Assembly: GCF_965138505.1 (NCBI RefSeq)
Contig: NZ_CBCSCO010000005.1
Location: 124,001-188,000 of the forward strand
Length of the DNA: 64,000 nucleotides
Source: Litorimonas haliclonae
Lineage (GTDB): Bacteria; Pseudomonadota; Alphaproteobacteria; Caulobacterales; Maricaulaceae
Reading direction: 5' to 3'
Shown piece after piece: positions 41,271 through 51,193 of the stretch (the stretch's first letter is position 1; each line of letters starts with the position of its first letter). The translations under genes were made by a program, and so were the position numbers. A model generated the notes under the pieces. The model was not told the origin of the DNA. It ran no database searches and saw only the letters and a program-made list of their open reading frames with translations.

Positions 41271-42593
41271 TTACGTCTCTATTTCTGAGTTCCGTATGCC
41301 TTTAGCCGCATTCGGCCCAAAGAAGAGCAAAATTAGCGCAAATACGATGGCTGGAATCCCCAATGCCGCAGAGAAGATAAAGAATAACTCAAACCCCATT
41401 TTCTCAGCCATTACTCCGGTAAACCCCGACAACGTTTTGCCAACCAAATTGAACATGGAAGAAAGAAATGCATATTGCGTTGCCGCGAATTTCAGATCGC
41501 AAAGAGATGAGAGATAGGCAATGAATATGGTCGCGGCAAACCCGGCAGCCAGGTTATCAGCCCCGACCGTGATAAACAGGTAAGCGGTCTTCGGGTCAGC
41601 GACTGTCGACAGCCAAGCAAAGGCCCCGTTCGTTATAACCATCAATATTGATCCGATTAACAGACACCGCATAAGGCCAAACTTGATGGAGATTGCTCCG
41701 GCTACAAACCCGCCAAAGATAACCGGCCAAGGACCAAAGAAGCTGGAGACCAACCCAACCTGAATTTCCGTATATCCGACAGATTGATACATGGGTTTGG
41801 CCATGGGGCCCATGGTTTTGTCACTGATGAGATAGGTGGCGACCAATAGAAAAACGAGCGGTGTCCACTTGCCGAGTCGTGTTAAAAAGCTGAAAAACGG
41901 TTTGACGATATATTCCACGCTAGCCTCTGCTATGGAGTCCATTTTACGGCGCATGTCACGGTGGGGTTCTTTGATAAAAAAGACAATGCAGCCATTGATA
42001 GCCATGACGCAGGCCATGAAAAAGTAAGCAAAATTCCAGCTCGTCAAGCCTGCTACGATATAGGACAGACCTGCGCCGATAATGGCGAGCCGATATCCTA
42101 GCACATAAGTAGCCGCCATATTGGTCTGACTATCCCCCGGCGCAGCCTCGATCCGCCATGCATCAATTGAAATATCCAGAGTTGCCCCGGACGTTGCCAA
42201 AACGACAGCGCCGAAAGCCAGAAATTTGACGGAGGTCCCAGGATCCGAGGAGGCAATAATCAACATGCCTGTGACCGTGCCGATAATAGCTGCGAGCATC
42301 CAAGAGCGCCGGTGGCCCATTGTTTTTGTCAAAAGCGGAATTTTCAAGTTGTCGACAAGGGGCGCCCACAGCACCTTCGCCGTGTAAGCAAGACCGATCC
42401 AAGCGAAGAACCCAATAACCCCGAGATCAACGCCTTCTTTTTTCATCCAAAAGGCAAGTTCCGAATAAATAAGCATGTAAGGCAGGCCCGACGCAAATCC
42501 GAGCGACATCATGCCGAGCATTTTCGGTTGCAGATAAGACAGGAAAACGTCGCGCCAGCTGCGCTTTGATTCGGTTATGCCTGCTGTGTCCAT
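41271..42593 (-). CDS. AmpG/PAT-like major facilitator transporter
   Basis: A 440-residue protein with about twelve membrane segments. Motifs such as ASGLPYMLIYSELAFWMK, WAPLVDNLKIPLLTK and MGHRRSWMLAA match the AmpG muropeptide permease / peptide-acetyl-CoA transporter group. A role in cell-wall peptide recycling is plausible; substrate is inferred from family. It lies between the PAS-receiver gene and mutS with spacers of 66 and 55 bases. Confidence 0.88.
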   Translation of the reverse strand: MDTAGITESKRSWRDVFLSYLQPKMLGMMSLGFASGLPYMLIYSELAFWMKKEGVDLGVIGFFAWIGLAYTAKVLWAPLVDNLKIPLLTKTMGHRRSWMLAAIIGTVTGMLIIASSDPGTSVKFLAFGAVVLATSGATLDISIDAWRIEAAPGDSQTNMAATYVLGYRLAIIGAGLSYIVAGLTSWNFAYFFMACVMAINGCIVFFIKEPHRDMRRKMDSIAEASVEYIVKPFFSFLTRLGKWTPLVFLLVATYLISDKTMGPMAKPMYQSVGYTEIQVGLVSSFFGPWPVIFGGFVAGAISIKFGLMRCLLIGSILMVITNGAFAWLSTVADPKTAYLFITVGADNLAAGFAATIFIAYLSSLCDLKFAATQYAFLSSMFNLVGKTLSGFTGVMAEKMGFELFFIFSAALGIPAIVFALILLFFGPNAAKGIRNSEIET

Positions 42594-42659
42594 AGCGTGT
42601 CTTTGCCTATTTCCGGCAGAGGCGTCCAGTCTGTATTGGAAAGGAGAAAGGGACTGGAA

Positions 42660-44024
42660 TTAAGCCGCGTCTTTTTCGGCCTTTTCCCCGGTCCAGTTTT
42701 TGACCATTTGAGTCAGTTCTTCGGCGCTGACGGGTTTCGTCATAAAGTCATTCATGCCGGAATCAAAACATGCATTCCGGTCATCATCAAACGCATTTGC
42801 TGTCAGGGCGATGATGGGCAGGCCTTTTGGTACATTTGGCAGGCTCCGGATTTTCCGGGTGGCCTCCAGACCGTCCATATTAGGCATCCGCATATCCATA
42901 AAAATGAGGTCGTAGCTTTGAGACTTCATTGCCTCGACAGCTAACGTCCCGTCTTCGACCGTCTCGACAACATGGCCTTCGGCCTCCAGCAAAGTGCGGG
43001 TAAGCAGAGCATTGATTGCATTGTCCTCGGCGAGCAGAATACGCTTCACGCCTCCAGAGAGCTCGCCAGTCTCAGCCGAGGGAGCTGATTGCGCCTCGGT
43101 TTCTGCAGTGGCAGGAGCGGTTTGTTGAGCGGGCGCATCTTCAACGCCGAGCGCTTTGGCAATGACTGCGTCACGCCAATTATTACCCAGAACGGCGCTA
43201 TCGTCTTCTAATGGTAAGGCGCGACGTTCAAAGTCACGCTTTTCTTCTTCTGCAGGGGACTGTTGCGCCTGCACTTGTTGTGTCTGGTCTGGTGTATGTT
43301 CTGCAGAGACCGGGTCGGGACTTGCTTCTTGCTCTGGCGCATTCGAAGAAACAGACTGCGCATCATCTATCTGAGCTTGCTCAGGCGCGGTATCATTAAT
43401 TTCGGAGGCAGTTTCGACATCCGCCTGAGGGGCGTTCGGTTCCTGAGACTGCGGTTCGAAGGAGGCTTCTGTTTCTAGCGTAGCTTCTGACGCCACGGGG
43501 TCGTAAGCCGTTTGCATATCATGCGACGCGGCAGACATGTCTTGTTGCGGCTCTTGTTGAGGCAGGGACTCATCTTCCGCCTGAATTTGATCCTGCGCTA
43601 TGCCCAAACTGGAAGGCTGGGGCTGTTCAGATGAGCTTTGCGCCACAGGAGTTTCCACAGGCGGCGGCGCGTCTGACAGAATCGGCTGCGCGGCGCTGGC
43701 GTAAGACGTGACATTCCGCGCCAAAGCAAAAGCGGAGCCGTCCGGATGGCTTTGTTCTACCCAGTCATAAACTTGTTCCGTCTGGCCAGCTTCCTGAGCG
43801 GGCATGCGCGTTTCGAATCGATAAGGTACAGGATAGGCGCCCGGTTCGGTCGGTTGCGGCGCAGGCCAGCCTTGTAAAACATTGCCGGTCCAAGCTTCTA
43901 CCGTTCCGCCGTAAAGTTGAAGAAACGCCGCATTAATGAATAGAATACGGCCTTGCGCGTCGCGCTTCATTACAGGGTCTGGCCAAAGCCAAAACTGCGC
44001 AGCAATTGATTCGTGAGATGACAT
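42660..44024 (-). CDS. PAS-domain protein with C-terminal response-regulator receiver
   Basis: The ATG at 44024 (MSSHESIAAQFW) has GAAGG 6 bases ahead; a GTG 6 bases upstream is a weaker choice. The N-terminal 110 residues look PAS-like (PVMKRDAQGRILFINAAFLQLY). A 200-residue, Gln/Glu/Ala/Pro-rich, low-complexity acidic linker follows. The last 120 residues form a receiver domain: ILLAEDNAINALL, DLIFMDMRMPNMDGL with the phosphorylatable Asp, ALTANAFDDDR and TKPVS. No kinase domain is present, so an unlinked histidine kinase must phosphorylate it if it works as a two-component protein. Confidence 0.88.
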   Translation of the reverse strand: MSSHESIAAQFWLWPDPVMKRDAQGRILFINAAFLQLYGGTVEAWTGNVLQGWPAPQPTEPGAYPVPYRFETRMPAQEAGQTEQVYDWVEQSHPDGSAFALARNVTSYASAAQPILSDAPPPVETPVAQSSSEQPQPSSLGIAQDQIQAEDESLPQQEPQQDMSAASHDMQTAYDPVASEATLETEASFEPQSQEPNAPQADVETASEINDTAPEQAQIDDAQSVSSNAPEQEASPDPVSAEHTPDQTQQVQAQQSPAEEEKRDFERRALPLEDDSAVLGNNWRDAVIAKALGVEDAPAQQTAPATAETEAQSAPSAETGELSGGVKRILLAEDNAINALLTRTLLEAEGHVVETVEDGTLAVEAMKSQSYDLIFMDMRMPNMDGLEATRKIRSLPNVPKGLPIIALTANAFDDDRNACFDSGMNDFMTKPVSAEELTQMVKNWTGEKAEKDAA

Positions 44025-44144
44025 ATGCACCCTTCTTGCCCCAGAAATAGGAGTGATTTCCGGGAGAATGTGCCTGTTTAGTCTAAAAAATAGGTTACTA
44101 AATGAGGAAAAATAGTAAAATTTCTACGTAAAATAGCAAAACTA

Positions 44145-45716
44145 TTAAGAATAATAAGGATTTTTGGAATTTCGAGACTTTTGCCCCAAATCAGCCGAGT
44201 GGGAGGCCGACCGAATCAATCCTTTACGGGCCCGGCGATGAGACAGACTCTCAGCAATATGCAGACGGTGAATTTGGTCTGACCCGGCCAAGTCGGCAAG
44301 AGTTCGAGCCACGCGCAAGACGCGGTGATAGCCCCGCGCGGTCAAACCAAGCGTTTCTGCTGCCTGAGTCAGTAATTTCCGCCCTTCGGCGTCCGGTTGC
44401 GCCACATGATCCAGCCTGTCTTGCGGTAATTCAGTATTTGTCAGACCGCCATTGCGGTCAATTTGAATGCGCCGGGCGCGGGCGACGCGTTCGGCCACCT
44501 CTTTTGTTCCCTCAGGAGACGGCGGTAGCGCGAGATCCGCCGGGGTGACGGCGGGTACATCTATTTGAATATCCATCCGGTCCATAAAGGGGCCGGATAT
44601 GCGGGCCTGATAATCGGCCGCGCAGCGAAGCCCGCGCCGACAAGCGACGCCGTCCGCGCCTCCGGTTCCGCAACGGCACGGATTCATGGCGGCGATTAGC
44701 TGAAAGCGCGCAGGGTATCGGACATGGGCATTGACTCGGGCGACCGAGATTTCTCCGGTCTCCAAGGGCTGTCGAAGGCTGTCCAGGACTGTCGGGGTAA
44801 ATTCGGGAAGCTCGTCTAAAAACAAGACGCCCCGATGGGCGAGCGAAGCTTCGCCAGGCTTGGCTTTATTTCCGCCCCCGACCATAGCCGCCATAGAGGC
44901 GCTGTGATGGGGCGCGCGGTAAGGCCGCGCGCGGGAAAGCTGCCCCCGGTCTAAGAGTCCCGCCACGGAATGCACCATGGAAACATCCAAAAGTTCATTG
45001 GCGGTCAGCGGGGGTAAAAGCCCGGGCAAGCGCGCGGCGAGCATGGATTTACCTGAGCCGGGCGGCCCGACCATGAGGAGGTTGTGCCCGCCCGCCGCCG
45101 CGACTTCGAGCGCGCGTTTCGCGGTTTCCTGTCCGCGGACGTCGCGCAGATCGACGCCTGATTCCGGCTCAAGCATCTCACCCGGTTCTGGCCGCGAGAG
45201 AACTTGGGTGCCTTTGAAATGGTTCATGATCTGCACAAGAGTTTGCGGCGCAAGAAGGGGAAGGTCCCCCGCCCAAGCGGCCTCTGCTCCATTAGGCTCA
45301 GGGCAAATCAGTCCGAAATCATGGGAGTTTGCCATGACCGCCGCCGGAAGCGCGCCGGGCACAGGCGCAATTGTGCCGTCTAGGGCAAGCTCTCCAATGG
45401 CCACAAAGTCTTCTATCGTATCGGCGGGAATAGCGCCGATCGCGGCCATGAGGCCCAGCGCGATAGGGAGGTCGTAATGCGCGCCCTCTTTGGGGAGGTC
45501 GGCCGGAGCGAGATTAATAATGACGCGCTTTCCCGGCAAAAACAGACCGAGAGAGGCAAAGGCGGCGCGCACGCGTTCACGCGATTCCGCAACCGCCTTG
45601 TCTGCAAGCCCAACAATATTGAAGATGGGGCGGGAGGCAGACGAAACCTGAACTTGCACATCGACGCGGCGCGCCTCTGCGCCTTCGAAAGCCACTGTTT
45701 GAATTCTTGCCACCAT
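44145..45716 (-). CDS. comM: YifB/ComM Mg-chelatase-like AAA+ ATPase
   Basis: A 523-residue protein: N-terminal Lon-like substrate domain (AFEGAEARRVDVQVQ, FLPGKRVIINLAPADLPKEG), Mg-chelatase-type AAA+ core with GPPGSGKSMLAARLPG and FLDELPEF, and a C-terminal Mg-chelatase helical domain (GLTARGYHRVLRVARTLADL). ComM is a branch-migration helicase active in natural transformation; YifB in non-competent bacteria is less understood. It starts with ATG at 45716, 120 bases upstream of the PAS-receiver gene. Confidence 0.94.
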   Translation of the reverse strand: MVARIQTVAFEGAEARRVDVQVQVSSASRPIFNIVGLADKAVAESRERVRAAFASLGLFLPGKRVIINLAPADLPKEGAHYDLPIALGLMAAIGAIPADTIEDFVAIGELALDGTIAPVPGALPAAVMANSHDFGLICPEPNGAEAAWAGDLPLLAPQTLVQIMNHFKGTQVLSRPEPGEMLEPESGVDLRDVRGQETAKRALEVAAAGGHNLLMVGPPGSGKSMLAARLPGLLPPLTANELLDVSMVHSVAGLLDRGQLSRARPYRAPHHSASMAAMVGGGNKAKPGEASLAHRGVLFLDELPEFTPTVLDSLRQPLETGEISVARVNAHVRYPARFQLIAAMNPCRCGTGGADGVACRRGLRCAADYQARISGPFMDRMDIQIDVPAVTPADLALPPSPEGTKEVAERVARARRIQIDRNGGLTNTELPQDRLDHVAQPDAEGRKLLTQAAETLGLTARGYHRVLRVARTLADLAGSDQIHRLHIAESLSHRRARKGLIRSASHSADLGQKSRNSKNPYYS

Positions 45717-45805
45717 GACGCGCCCTTTCCTTGCTTTGAAGTAAGCAGAACAAAAAGAACAAATCCAGAACTTATTTGGTCAGTCCAGAGGCGGGAGGAG
45801 AGACG

Positions 45806-46402
45806 CTAGGCGAGCCCGACGCATCGCAAAGCGCGGAACTTCTCGGCGCCATGCGGGAAAATAAGGGGCTGCTCAGCGTGACGGAGCGGATCGCGCATCC
45901 GGTAACCTTGGGAGGACCGATCCAGAATGACCGCCCAGTGAGACCGACCATTTGGTAAGTAGAACTGAACTAGGGGATAATATCCATCTATAATACATTG
46001 ATTGATTAAACCGGCATCGACCGTTTTATAATATCTCGCTTTAGCCTGACCGTCAGTCACTTTACGAATGCCGTCCCAGATAAGCCAGCCGCGGGGGGTG
46101 AAACTATCTGCGCGGGTCAAACGTTTATTTAGGTCGGAGGGGTCGGTCTTAAAACCAAGATTGACCAAAGCCATACTTGTTGCGGTAACGAGACAGCCGT
46201 CCGCGCCTAAGGTCCCATCAGAATGACCAAGTTGTTCATGGGCCCACCGCCGATCTTTTTGGTAAAACGCGACCCGGTCAGGCAAAGCGGTTTGGTTGTT
46301 AATTTGAGGGCGCACCGATTGTCCGGGGGACACAGTTTTTGGCGTCGTCCCACAGGCCGTCAGCATCAGGGCCAAAAGACCAATATAAATCCATCTCAAC
46401 AT
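45806..46402 (-). CDS. C39-like peptidase-fold lipoprotein
   Basis: A 198-residue lipoprotein (lipobox LMLTACGTT). The mature part shows LGADGCLVTATSMALVNLG (the Cys) and SHWAVILD (the His), the pattern of papain-fold C39-like proteins of unknown substrate; an Asp a few residues later (MRDP) could complete the triad. It is probably an envelope cysteine hydrolase or a cysteine-protease-fold binding protein. It lies between comM and the exported protein at 46.5 kb. Confidence 0.75.
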   Translation of the reverse strand: MLRWIYIGLLALMLTACGTTPKTVSPGQSVRPQINNQTALPDRVAFYQKDRRWAHEQLGHSDGTLGADGCLVTATSMALVNLGFKTDPSDLNKRLTRADSFTPRGWLIWDGIRKVTDGQAKARYYKTVDAGLINQCIIDGYYPLVQFYLPNGRSHWAVILDRSSQGYRMRDPLRHAEQPLIFPHGAEKFRALRCVGLA

Positions 46403-46474
46403 CCGCCTGTTTTAGGCGGCAAGATTTAAAAGAGTGTTAGGAGAAAGCACGCAACACAGAATAAATGTGCAGGC

Positions 46475-47605
46475 TTAGTCCACACACAAACCGGGTTGAA
46501 TTTTTCCGGCCACGACTTCTGAATAGCATCCGAAAGGATTGTCCGTTTTCTGGCATTGCCCGCTGACCGCGCCTGTATCTCCGGCATTGACGTCTGCGAC
46601 GCATTTCCCCTGACAATTGGAACTGTCAATACAGATATTTCCGCCGTCGGAATAAGTCATCGTGCACCGCTCCGCGCCGATTATTCCGGCGCGCTCGACG
46701 AAGCCGCCTTGAGAAACGCACATTGCGCGGTCTTCGGCGCTGAGGGTTCGGTCATTATTTGGCGTTGTAGTTGGCGGTAACGGTTCAGACGGAGTCTGAG
46801 TCGGATCCTGAGGTTGGGCCGAGAGACTGGTGAGCGTATAAAGGTTGTGCAGACGACCGCCATTATGACTTATGCGGGACATAGATTTGCGCACATCTAG
46901 TTCAATGAGAATTTGGCGGCCCGTATCAAACAGATAAACGGATTTGCTGTCATGTCCGATTTGCTTAAACTTAAACCTCTGGCCGGACTGGCTACGTTCA
47001 ATCCAGCTTTTCGCGTCCTGTTTTTCAAAAGCTCCGCCCTGATAGGTGGCCCGAGTTAGCGTGTCAGGATTTGGTGACTTGCTCGGGCTTTTGGGGGCAG
47101 GGACTTTCTTGCCAGGCGGGCTGTAGTTTGGAGGCGGTATGCGCTCAACGGGACTTCCGTTCATTTCTTGGGCCGCTGTCATGATAGCGTCTATTTTGGT
47201 GACGCGGTAGAGCTGCGCCATAGGATGGCCGGGCCACTCACCCGAAATCGTCTTACCGTTCAGGTCAATCAGAAGTTCAACCCGCCCGGTCGAATTCACC
47301 ACACGCAATGTGTTCTTACTATAAGATTTCGTCTCGAAGGAATATCGCTTGGCCCCTCGAAAATCATACTCTGTCCAGACGTCAAAATTATCCAGATCTT
47401 GTACCAACTTTCCGCCGACAAAGTGGATAGTGTGAATCGGTACGCGGGGCGCTTCAACTTCGACTGCCGCTTGCGCCGGCGCAGAGGTAAGAGCGGCGCT
47501 AAAGACGAGAAAGAGACCGGCAAAGAGAGCCGCTAAGGCTCGTCTTCCCGCCTGCCCGCAGAAGGCCGTCGGTTTAAATATCTGTTTGGCGGGTAAGCTA
47601 TACAT
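46475..47605 (-). CDS. Exported protein of unknown function with Cys-rich C-terminus
   Basis: The start is placed at 47605 (MYSLPAKQIFKPTAF) because GAAGG lies 8 bases ahead and a signal peptide ending SAPAQA follows; an extension to 47665 is open but not signal-like. The 376-residue protein has a beta-rich N-terminal half with repeated YSFETKSYSKNTLRV- and RSQSGQRFKFKQIG-like stretches. A Pro/Ser-rich spacer (about 240-290) follows, then a C-terminal block of about 90 residues with ten cysteines (CVSQGGFVER, CIDSSNCQGKCVAD). That tail resembles a disulphide-rich secreted module. No family was recognised. Confidence 0.72.
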   Translation of the reverse strand: MYSLPAKQIFKPTAFCGQAGRRALAALFAGLFLVFSAALTSAPAQAAVEVEAPRVPIHTIHFVGGKLVQDLDNFDVWTEYDFRGAKRYSFETKSYSKNTLRVVNSTGRVELLIDLNGKTISGEWPGHPMAQLYRVTKIDAIMTAAQEMNGSPVERIPPPNYSPPGKKVPAPKSPSKSPNPDTLTRATYQGGAFEKQDAKSWIERSQSGQRFKFKQIGHDSKSVYLFDTGRQILIELDVRKSMSRISHNGGRLHNLYTLTSLSAQPQDPTQTPSEPLPPTTTPNNDRTLSAEDRAMCVSQGGFVERAGIIGAERCTMTYSDGGNICIDSSNCQGKCVADVNAGDTGAVSGQCQKTDNPFGCYSEVVAGKIQPGLCVD

Positions 47606-47797
47606 AAGGCAAACCTTCACTTTCGAGGAGGGATTGAATGTGTCGGTCTCTCCGGTTTCTGTCAAGACAGGCTGTAATGACGGTTAGGGCCACTTCGTCT
47701 GTTCTTAGGCAGGAGATACACCAGAAATTACCGTCGTTTTAACCGACCCTTTACCCTCAGCCTTCACAATCTCTTAAGATTAAAGGACGCTTCGATT

Positions 47798-50242
47798 ATG
47801 ACACCACCCCCTTCCGCCGCCGCCCAAAACGAGATGGCATATGATCCCGAGATGGTTCATGCCATGATGGCGGAGCTGGAAGCGGCGCAAATTGGCCCGT
47901 TTCAGCGCGCGGCCAAAGCGCTGATCCTGATCGCTCTTTCCGGGTTCATCGTGCTTTCCGTTCTCAGCTATAATCCTTTTGATAGCACTATGGATACGGC
48001 GGGTATTGGCAGTACAACAAACTGGCTCGGCGCGCCGGGCGCAAGTTTCGCCAATTGGGCCATGCAGTTTTTGGGGCTGGGTTCTGTCATTGCCGGTCTA
48101 TTGACGCTGTTCACAGGCATAAGGGCCCTCATCCGGCCCCGACCCTATCTCAATCGTCTGGACAGACTGCGCCGTTTCAGCCTTTGGGCGGGTACCATTA
48201 TCTTTGGTACGGCCACCGTGGCCGCTTTCCCCATTCCGCAGGATTGGCCGATGGCGACTGGGCTTGGCGGATGGATTGGCGATATTATCTTTCTCAACCT
48301 TCGCGGAATGCTCGAGCCGTTCAATATTCCGTTCACCCCTGCAATTATCGCTTCGTTGACTTTTGTTTTAGCCGTCTTCTGTTTGGGACGGTTCATGCGG
48401 ATTGTTGCTAAAGACCTGGTCGACGTCATGGACGCAGCAGGGCTCGTCTGGGCTTACGTCCGAATCTGGCTGGATAACACTGCCGCTTTCCTTGCGCGGG
48501 TTTTTCGAAAACTGTTTAAAACAGCCTATGTTGATGATTTGGCTCAGCCGGCCGGAACAACTGACCTCTTCCGGGATGTGCCAGATACGCCTCCGTCTGC
48601 GCCGACTCCGAAACCAACACCCGTGGTGGAGCCTCAATATGTAGCTCCAGCGACTGTGCCGGCCCCAAAAAAGAAAAAGACAAAAAAGAAGAAAGTGGCG
48701 CCGCCTCAGCCTCAGTTCAATTTCCCGGAAGGGTCAGAATTTGTCCTGCCGGGCCTTGATTTGTTGAAAACGCCGCCGCCGCGCGCCGCCATCCACGATA
48801 AGGCCGCTTTGGAAAAAGCCGCAGAGCATTTGCATCAGGTCATGGGTGAATATGGCATAGAAGGCGAAATGGGTGCGGTGCGCCCGGGCCCCGTCGTGAC
48901 CCTGTTTGAATTCGAACCTGCCCCCGGCGTGAAAAGCCAGCGGGTTATCAATTTGGCCGATGATATTGCGCGAAACATGTCTGCCAAATCCGCCCGTATC
49001 GCGGTCGTCCCAGGCCGAAATGCGATGGGCGTCGAAATGCCGAATAAGCGGCGCGAAACTGTTTGGTTAAAGAACATGCTCGCCTCGGATATCTTCGTAA
49101 ATAGCGAAGCAACCCTGCCGCTGATAATGGGCGAAGATATTGGCGGAGAGCCATTCGTGGCTGACTTGGCAAAGATGCCGCATTTATTGGTGGCGGGTAC
49201 GACAGGTTCCGGTAAGTCCGTTGCCGTGAACTCCATGATTCTCTCGCTGATGTACACGCTGACGCCGGATCAGTGTAAATTCATCATGATTGATCCGAAA
49301 ATGCTGGAATTATCCGTTTATGATGGTGCGCCTCATTTGCTGGCCCCTGTAGTGACAGAACCGAAAAAGGCGGTGGTCGCACTGAAATGGACGGTACGTG
49401 AGATGGAAGATCGTTACCGGAAAATGTCCAAAGTCGGCGTCCGAAACATGGCGGGCTTCAATGAAAAAGTTGCCGAGTTCAAAGCCAGCGGCGAGACTCT
49501 CAAGAAAACGACGATGACGGGCTATAATAAAGAAACTGGCGAGCCGGAATACGAGGTTGAAGAGCTCGAATTCGAACCCATGCCTTATATCGTTGTGGTC
49601 ATTGATGAGATGGCGGATTTAATGATGGTCGCAAAGAAAGAAATTGAAGGCTCCGTCCAACGCTTGGCACAAATGGCGCGGGCGGCAGGTATTCATATGA
49701 TTACCGCGACGCAGCGTCCGTCCGTGGACGTAATTACCGGGACCATCAAGGCCAACTTCCCAACCCGCGTGTCTTTTCGTGTCGGTTCTAAAATCGACAG
49801 CCGGACTATCCTTGGCGAGCAGGGGGCGGAGCAGCTCCTGGGGAACGGGGATATGCTCTATATGGGAACCGGACGCCCGCGGCGTTACCACGGACCATTT
49901 GTTTCCGACGGAGAGGTCGAAAAGATTGCGAAATTCGTCAAAGCGCAGGGCGCGCCGAGTTATCTGGAAGATATCACCACGGAACGCGACGAAGACTCCG
50001 ATGTGTCAGGCGGAAACAGCGGATCCGGCAATACGGATGAGGAAGGGTCACTCTTTGATCAGGCCGTGGCGATTGTTGCGCGCGACCGCAAGGCCTCTAC
50101 GAGTTATATCCAGCGCAAACTGTCTATCGGTTATAACCGCGCCGCTGATTTGATTGAGAGGATGGAAGGCGAGGGGATGATTAGCGAAGCGGCTTCGGGT
50201 GGAAAACGTGAAGTCTTCCTTCCAGAAGAAGAGCCGTTTTAG
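47798..50242 (+). CDS. ftsK: DNA translocase FtsK
   Basis: An 814-residue division-linked DNA pump. Four N-terminal membrane segments (about 40-205) are followed by a Pro/Lys-rich linker shorter than in Escherichia coli. The motor has Walker A AGTTGSGKSVAVNSMI and Walker B YIVVVIDEMADLMM, with RPSVDVITGTIKANFPTRVSF. The C-terminal gamma domain (AVAIVARDRKASTSYIQRKL) reads KOPS orientation sites. The 190-base divergent spacer upstream contains TTAACC-N5-TTTACC near 47738-47754, which loosely resembles a CtrA box. Confidence 0.97.
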   Translation: MTPPPSAAAQNEMAYDPEMVHAMMAELEAAQIGPFQRAAKALILIALSGFIVLSVLSYNPFDSTMDTAGIGSTTNWLGAPGASFANWAMQFLGLGSVIAGLLTLFTGIRALIRPRPYLNRLDRLRRFSLWAGTIIFGTATVAAFPIPQDWPMATGLGGWIGDIIFLNLRGMLEPFNIPFTPAIIASLTFVLAVFCLGRFMRIVAKDLVDVMDAAGLVWAYVRIWLDNTAAFLARVFRKLFKTAYVDDLAQPAGTTDLFRDVPDTPPSAPTPKPTPVVEPQYVAPATVPAPKKKKTKKKKVAPPQPQFNFPEGSEFVLPGLDLLKTPPPRAAIHDKAALEKAAEHLHQVMGEYGIEGEMGAVRPGPVVTLFEFEPAPGVKSQRVINLADDIARNMSAKSARIAVVPGRNAMGVEMPNKRRETVWLKNMLASDIFVNSEATLPLIMGEDIGGEPFVADLAKMPHLLVAGTTGSGKSVAVNSMILSLMYTLTPDQCKFIMIDPKMLELSVYDGAPHLLAPVVTEPKKAVVALKWTVREMEDRYRKMSKVGVRNMAGFNEKVAEFKASGETLKKTTMTGYNKETGEPEYEVEELEFEPMPYIVVVIDEMADLMMVAKKEIEGSVQRLAQMARAAGIHMITATQRPSVDVITGTIKANFPTRVSFRVGSKIDSRTILGEQGAEQLLGNGDMLYMGTGRPRRYHGPFVSDGEVEKIAKFVKAQGAPSYLEDITTERDEDSDVSGGNSGSGNTDEEGSLFDQAVAIVARDRKASTSYIQRKLSIGYNRAADLIERMEGEGMISEAASGGKREVFLPEEEPF

Positions 50243-50383
50243 ACCTCGATACTTCTTTCTTCCAAACACGGCGATAGTTACAAGAGAGAGCGATCTACAT
50301 TGCGGTCCATGCCGAATTACGACTTCGGAGAGGATTAAACTAAACACTTTCCCCAAGCGGACGGCGGCGTTAAACCCGTTCTT

Positions 50384-51193
50384 ATGACCGACCATTTGAA
50401 AGTTTCAGTCCTCGGCGCGGATGGCCGTATGGGACGCGCCGTTATTTCCGCTCTGTCAGAGACTGCCGGCGTGAAACTTGCGGCGGCGCTAACCCACTCC
50501 GAAAGCGCTGATCTGGGCAAAGACAGTGTGGCGCTGGCTGACGCCAAAGGCGAGCCTGTTGTCCTGACGGATGATATGATGGAAGCCCGCAAAGGCGATG
50601 TGATTATCGATTTCTCAGCCCCCAAAGCCAGCCTCACCGTAGCGGAAGCTATCAAAAACAGCGGCGTGAAAGCCATTGTCAGCGGAACCACCGGCATGTC
50701 GGCCGACCAAACAGAGGTATTTCACAAAACCTGCGCCGGGCTGGTTCTGCTGCAATCCGGCAATTTCTCGCTCGGCGTGAATATGCTGGAGGCTTTGGTC
50801 GAACTCGCCGCCAACAAGTTACGCGAAGGTTGGGATATCGATGTGCTGGAAATGCATCATCGTCACAAAGTGGACGCGCCGTCCGGGACTGCTCTCATGT
50901 TGGGACGCGCAGCCGCGAAGGGACGCAATGTCGAACTGGAATCGGTACAAAAACTCTCCCGCGAAGGACAAACGGGGGCAAGACCCGAAGGCGAGATTGG
51001 GTTTGCGACCTTACGCGGCGGCGGGGTCATCGGCGAACATTCCGTCACAATTGCCTCCGAACTAGAAATGCTGACGCTGTCCCATTCCGCTTTTGACAGG
51101 TCGGTTTTTGCCAAAGGCGCGGTGAGCGCGGCGATTTGGGCGGCCAAGCAAGCGCCGGGCCGCTATGACATGAAAGATATGCTAGGCCTCTAA
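50384..51193 (+). CDS. dapB: 4-hydroxy-tetrahydrodipicolinate reductase
   Basis: Reduces HTPA to tetrahydrodipicolinate in lysine and diaminopimelate synthesis. The 269-residue protein has the nucleotide loop VLGADGRMGRAV, the VIIDFSAPKASL segment, and the substrate-binding EMHHRHKVDAPSGTALMLG. It ends at 51193 and overlaps by 12 bases the 3' end of the opposing membrane-protein gene. The ribosome-binding site is weak. Confidence 0.97.
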   Translation: MTDHLKVSVLGADGRMGRAVISALSETAGVKLAAALTHSESADLGKDSVALADAKGEPVVLTDDMMEARKGDVIIDFSAPKASLTVAEAIKNSGVKAIVSGTTGMSADQTEVFHKTCAGLVLLQSGNFSLGVNMLEALVELAANKLREGWDIDVLEMHHRHKVDAPSGTALMLGRAAAKGRNVELESVQKLSREGQTGARPEGEIGFATLRGGGVIGEHSVTIASELEMLTLSHSAFDRSVFAKGAVSAAIWAAKQAPGRYDMKDMLGL

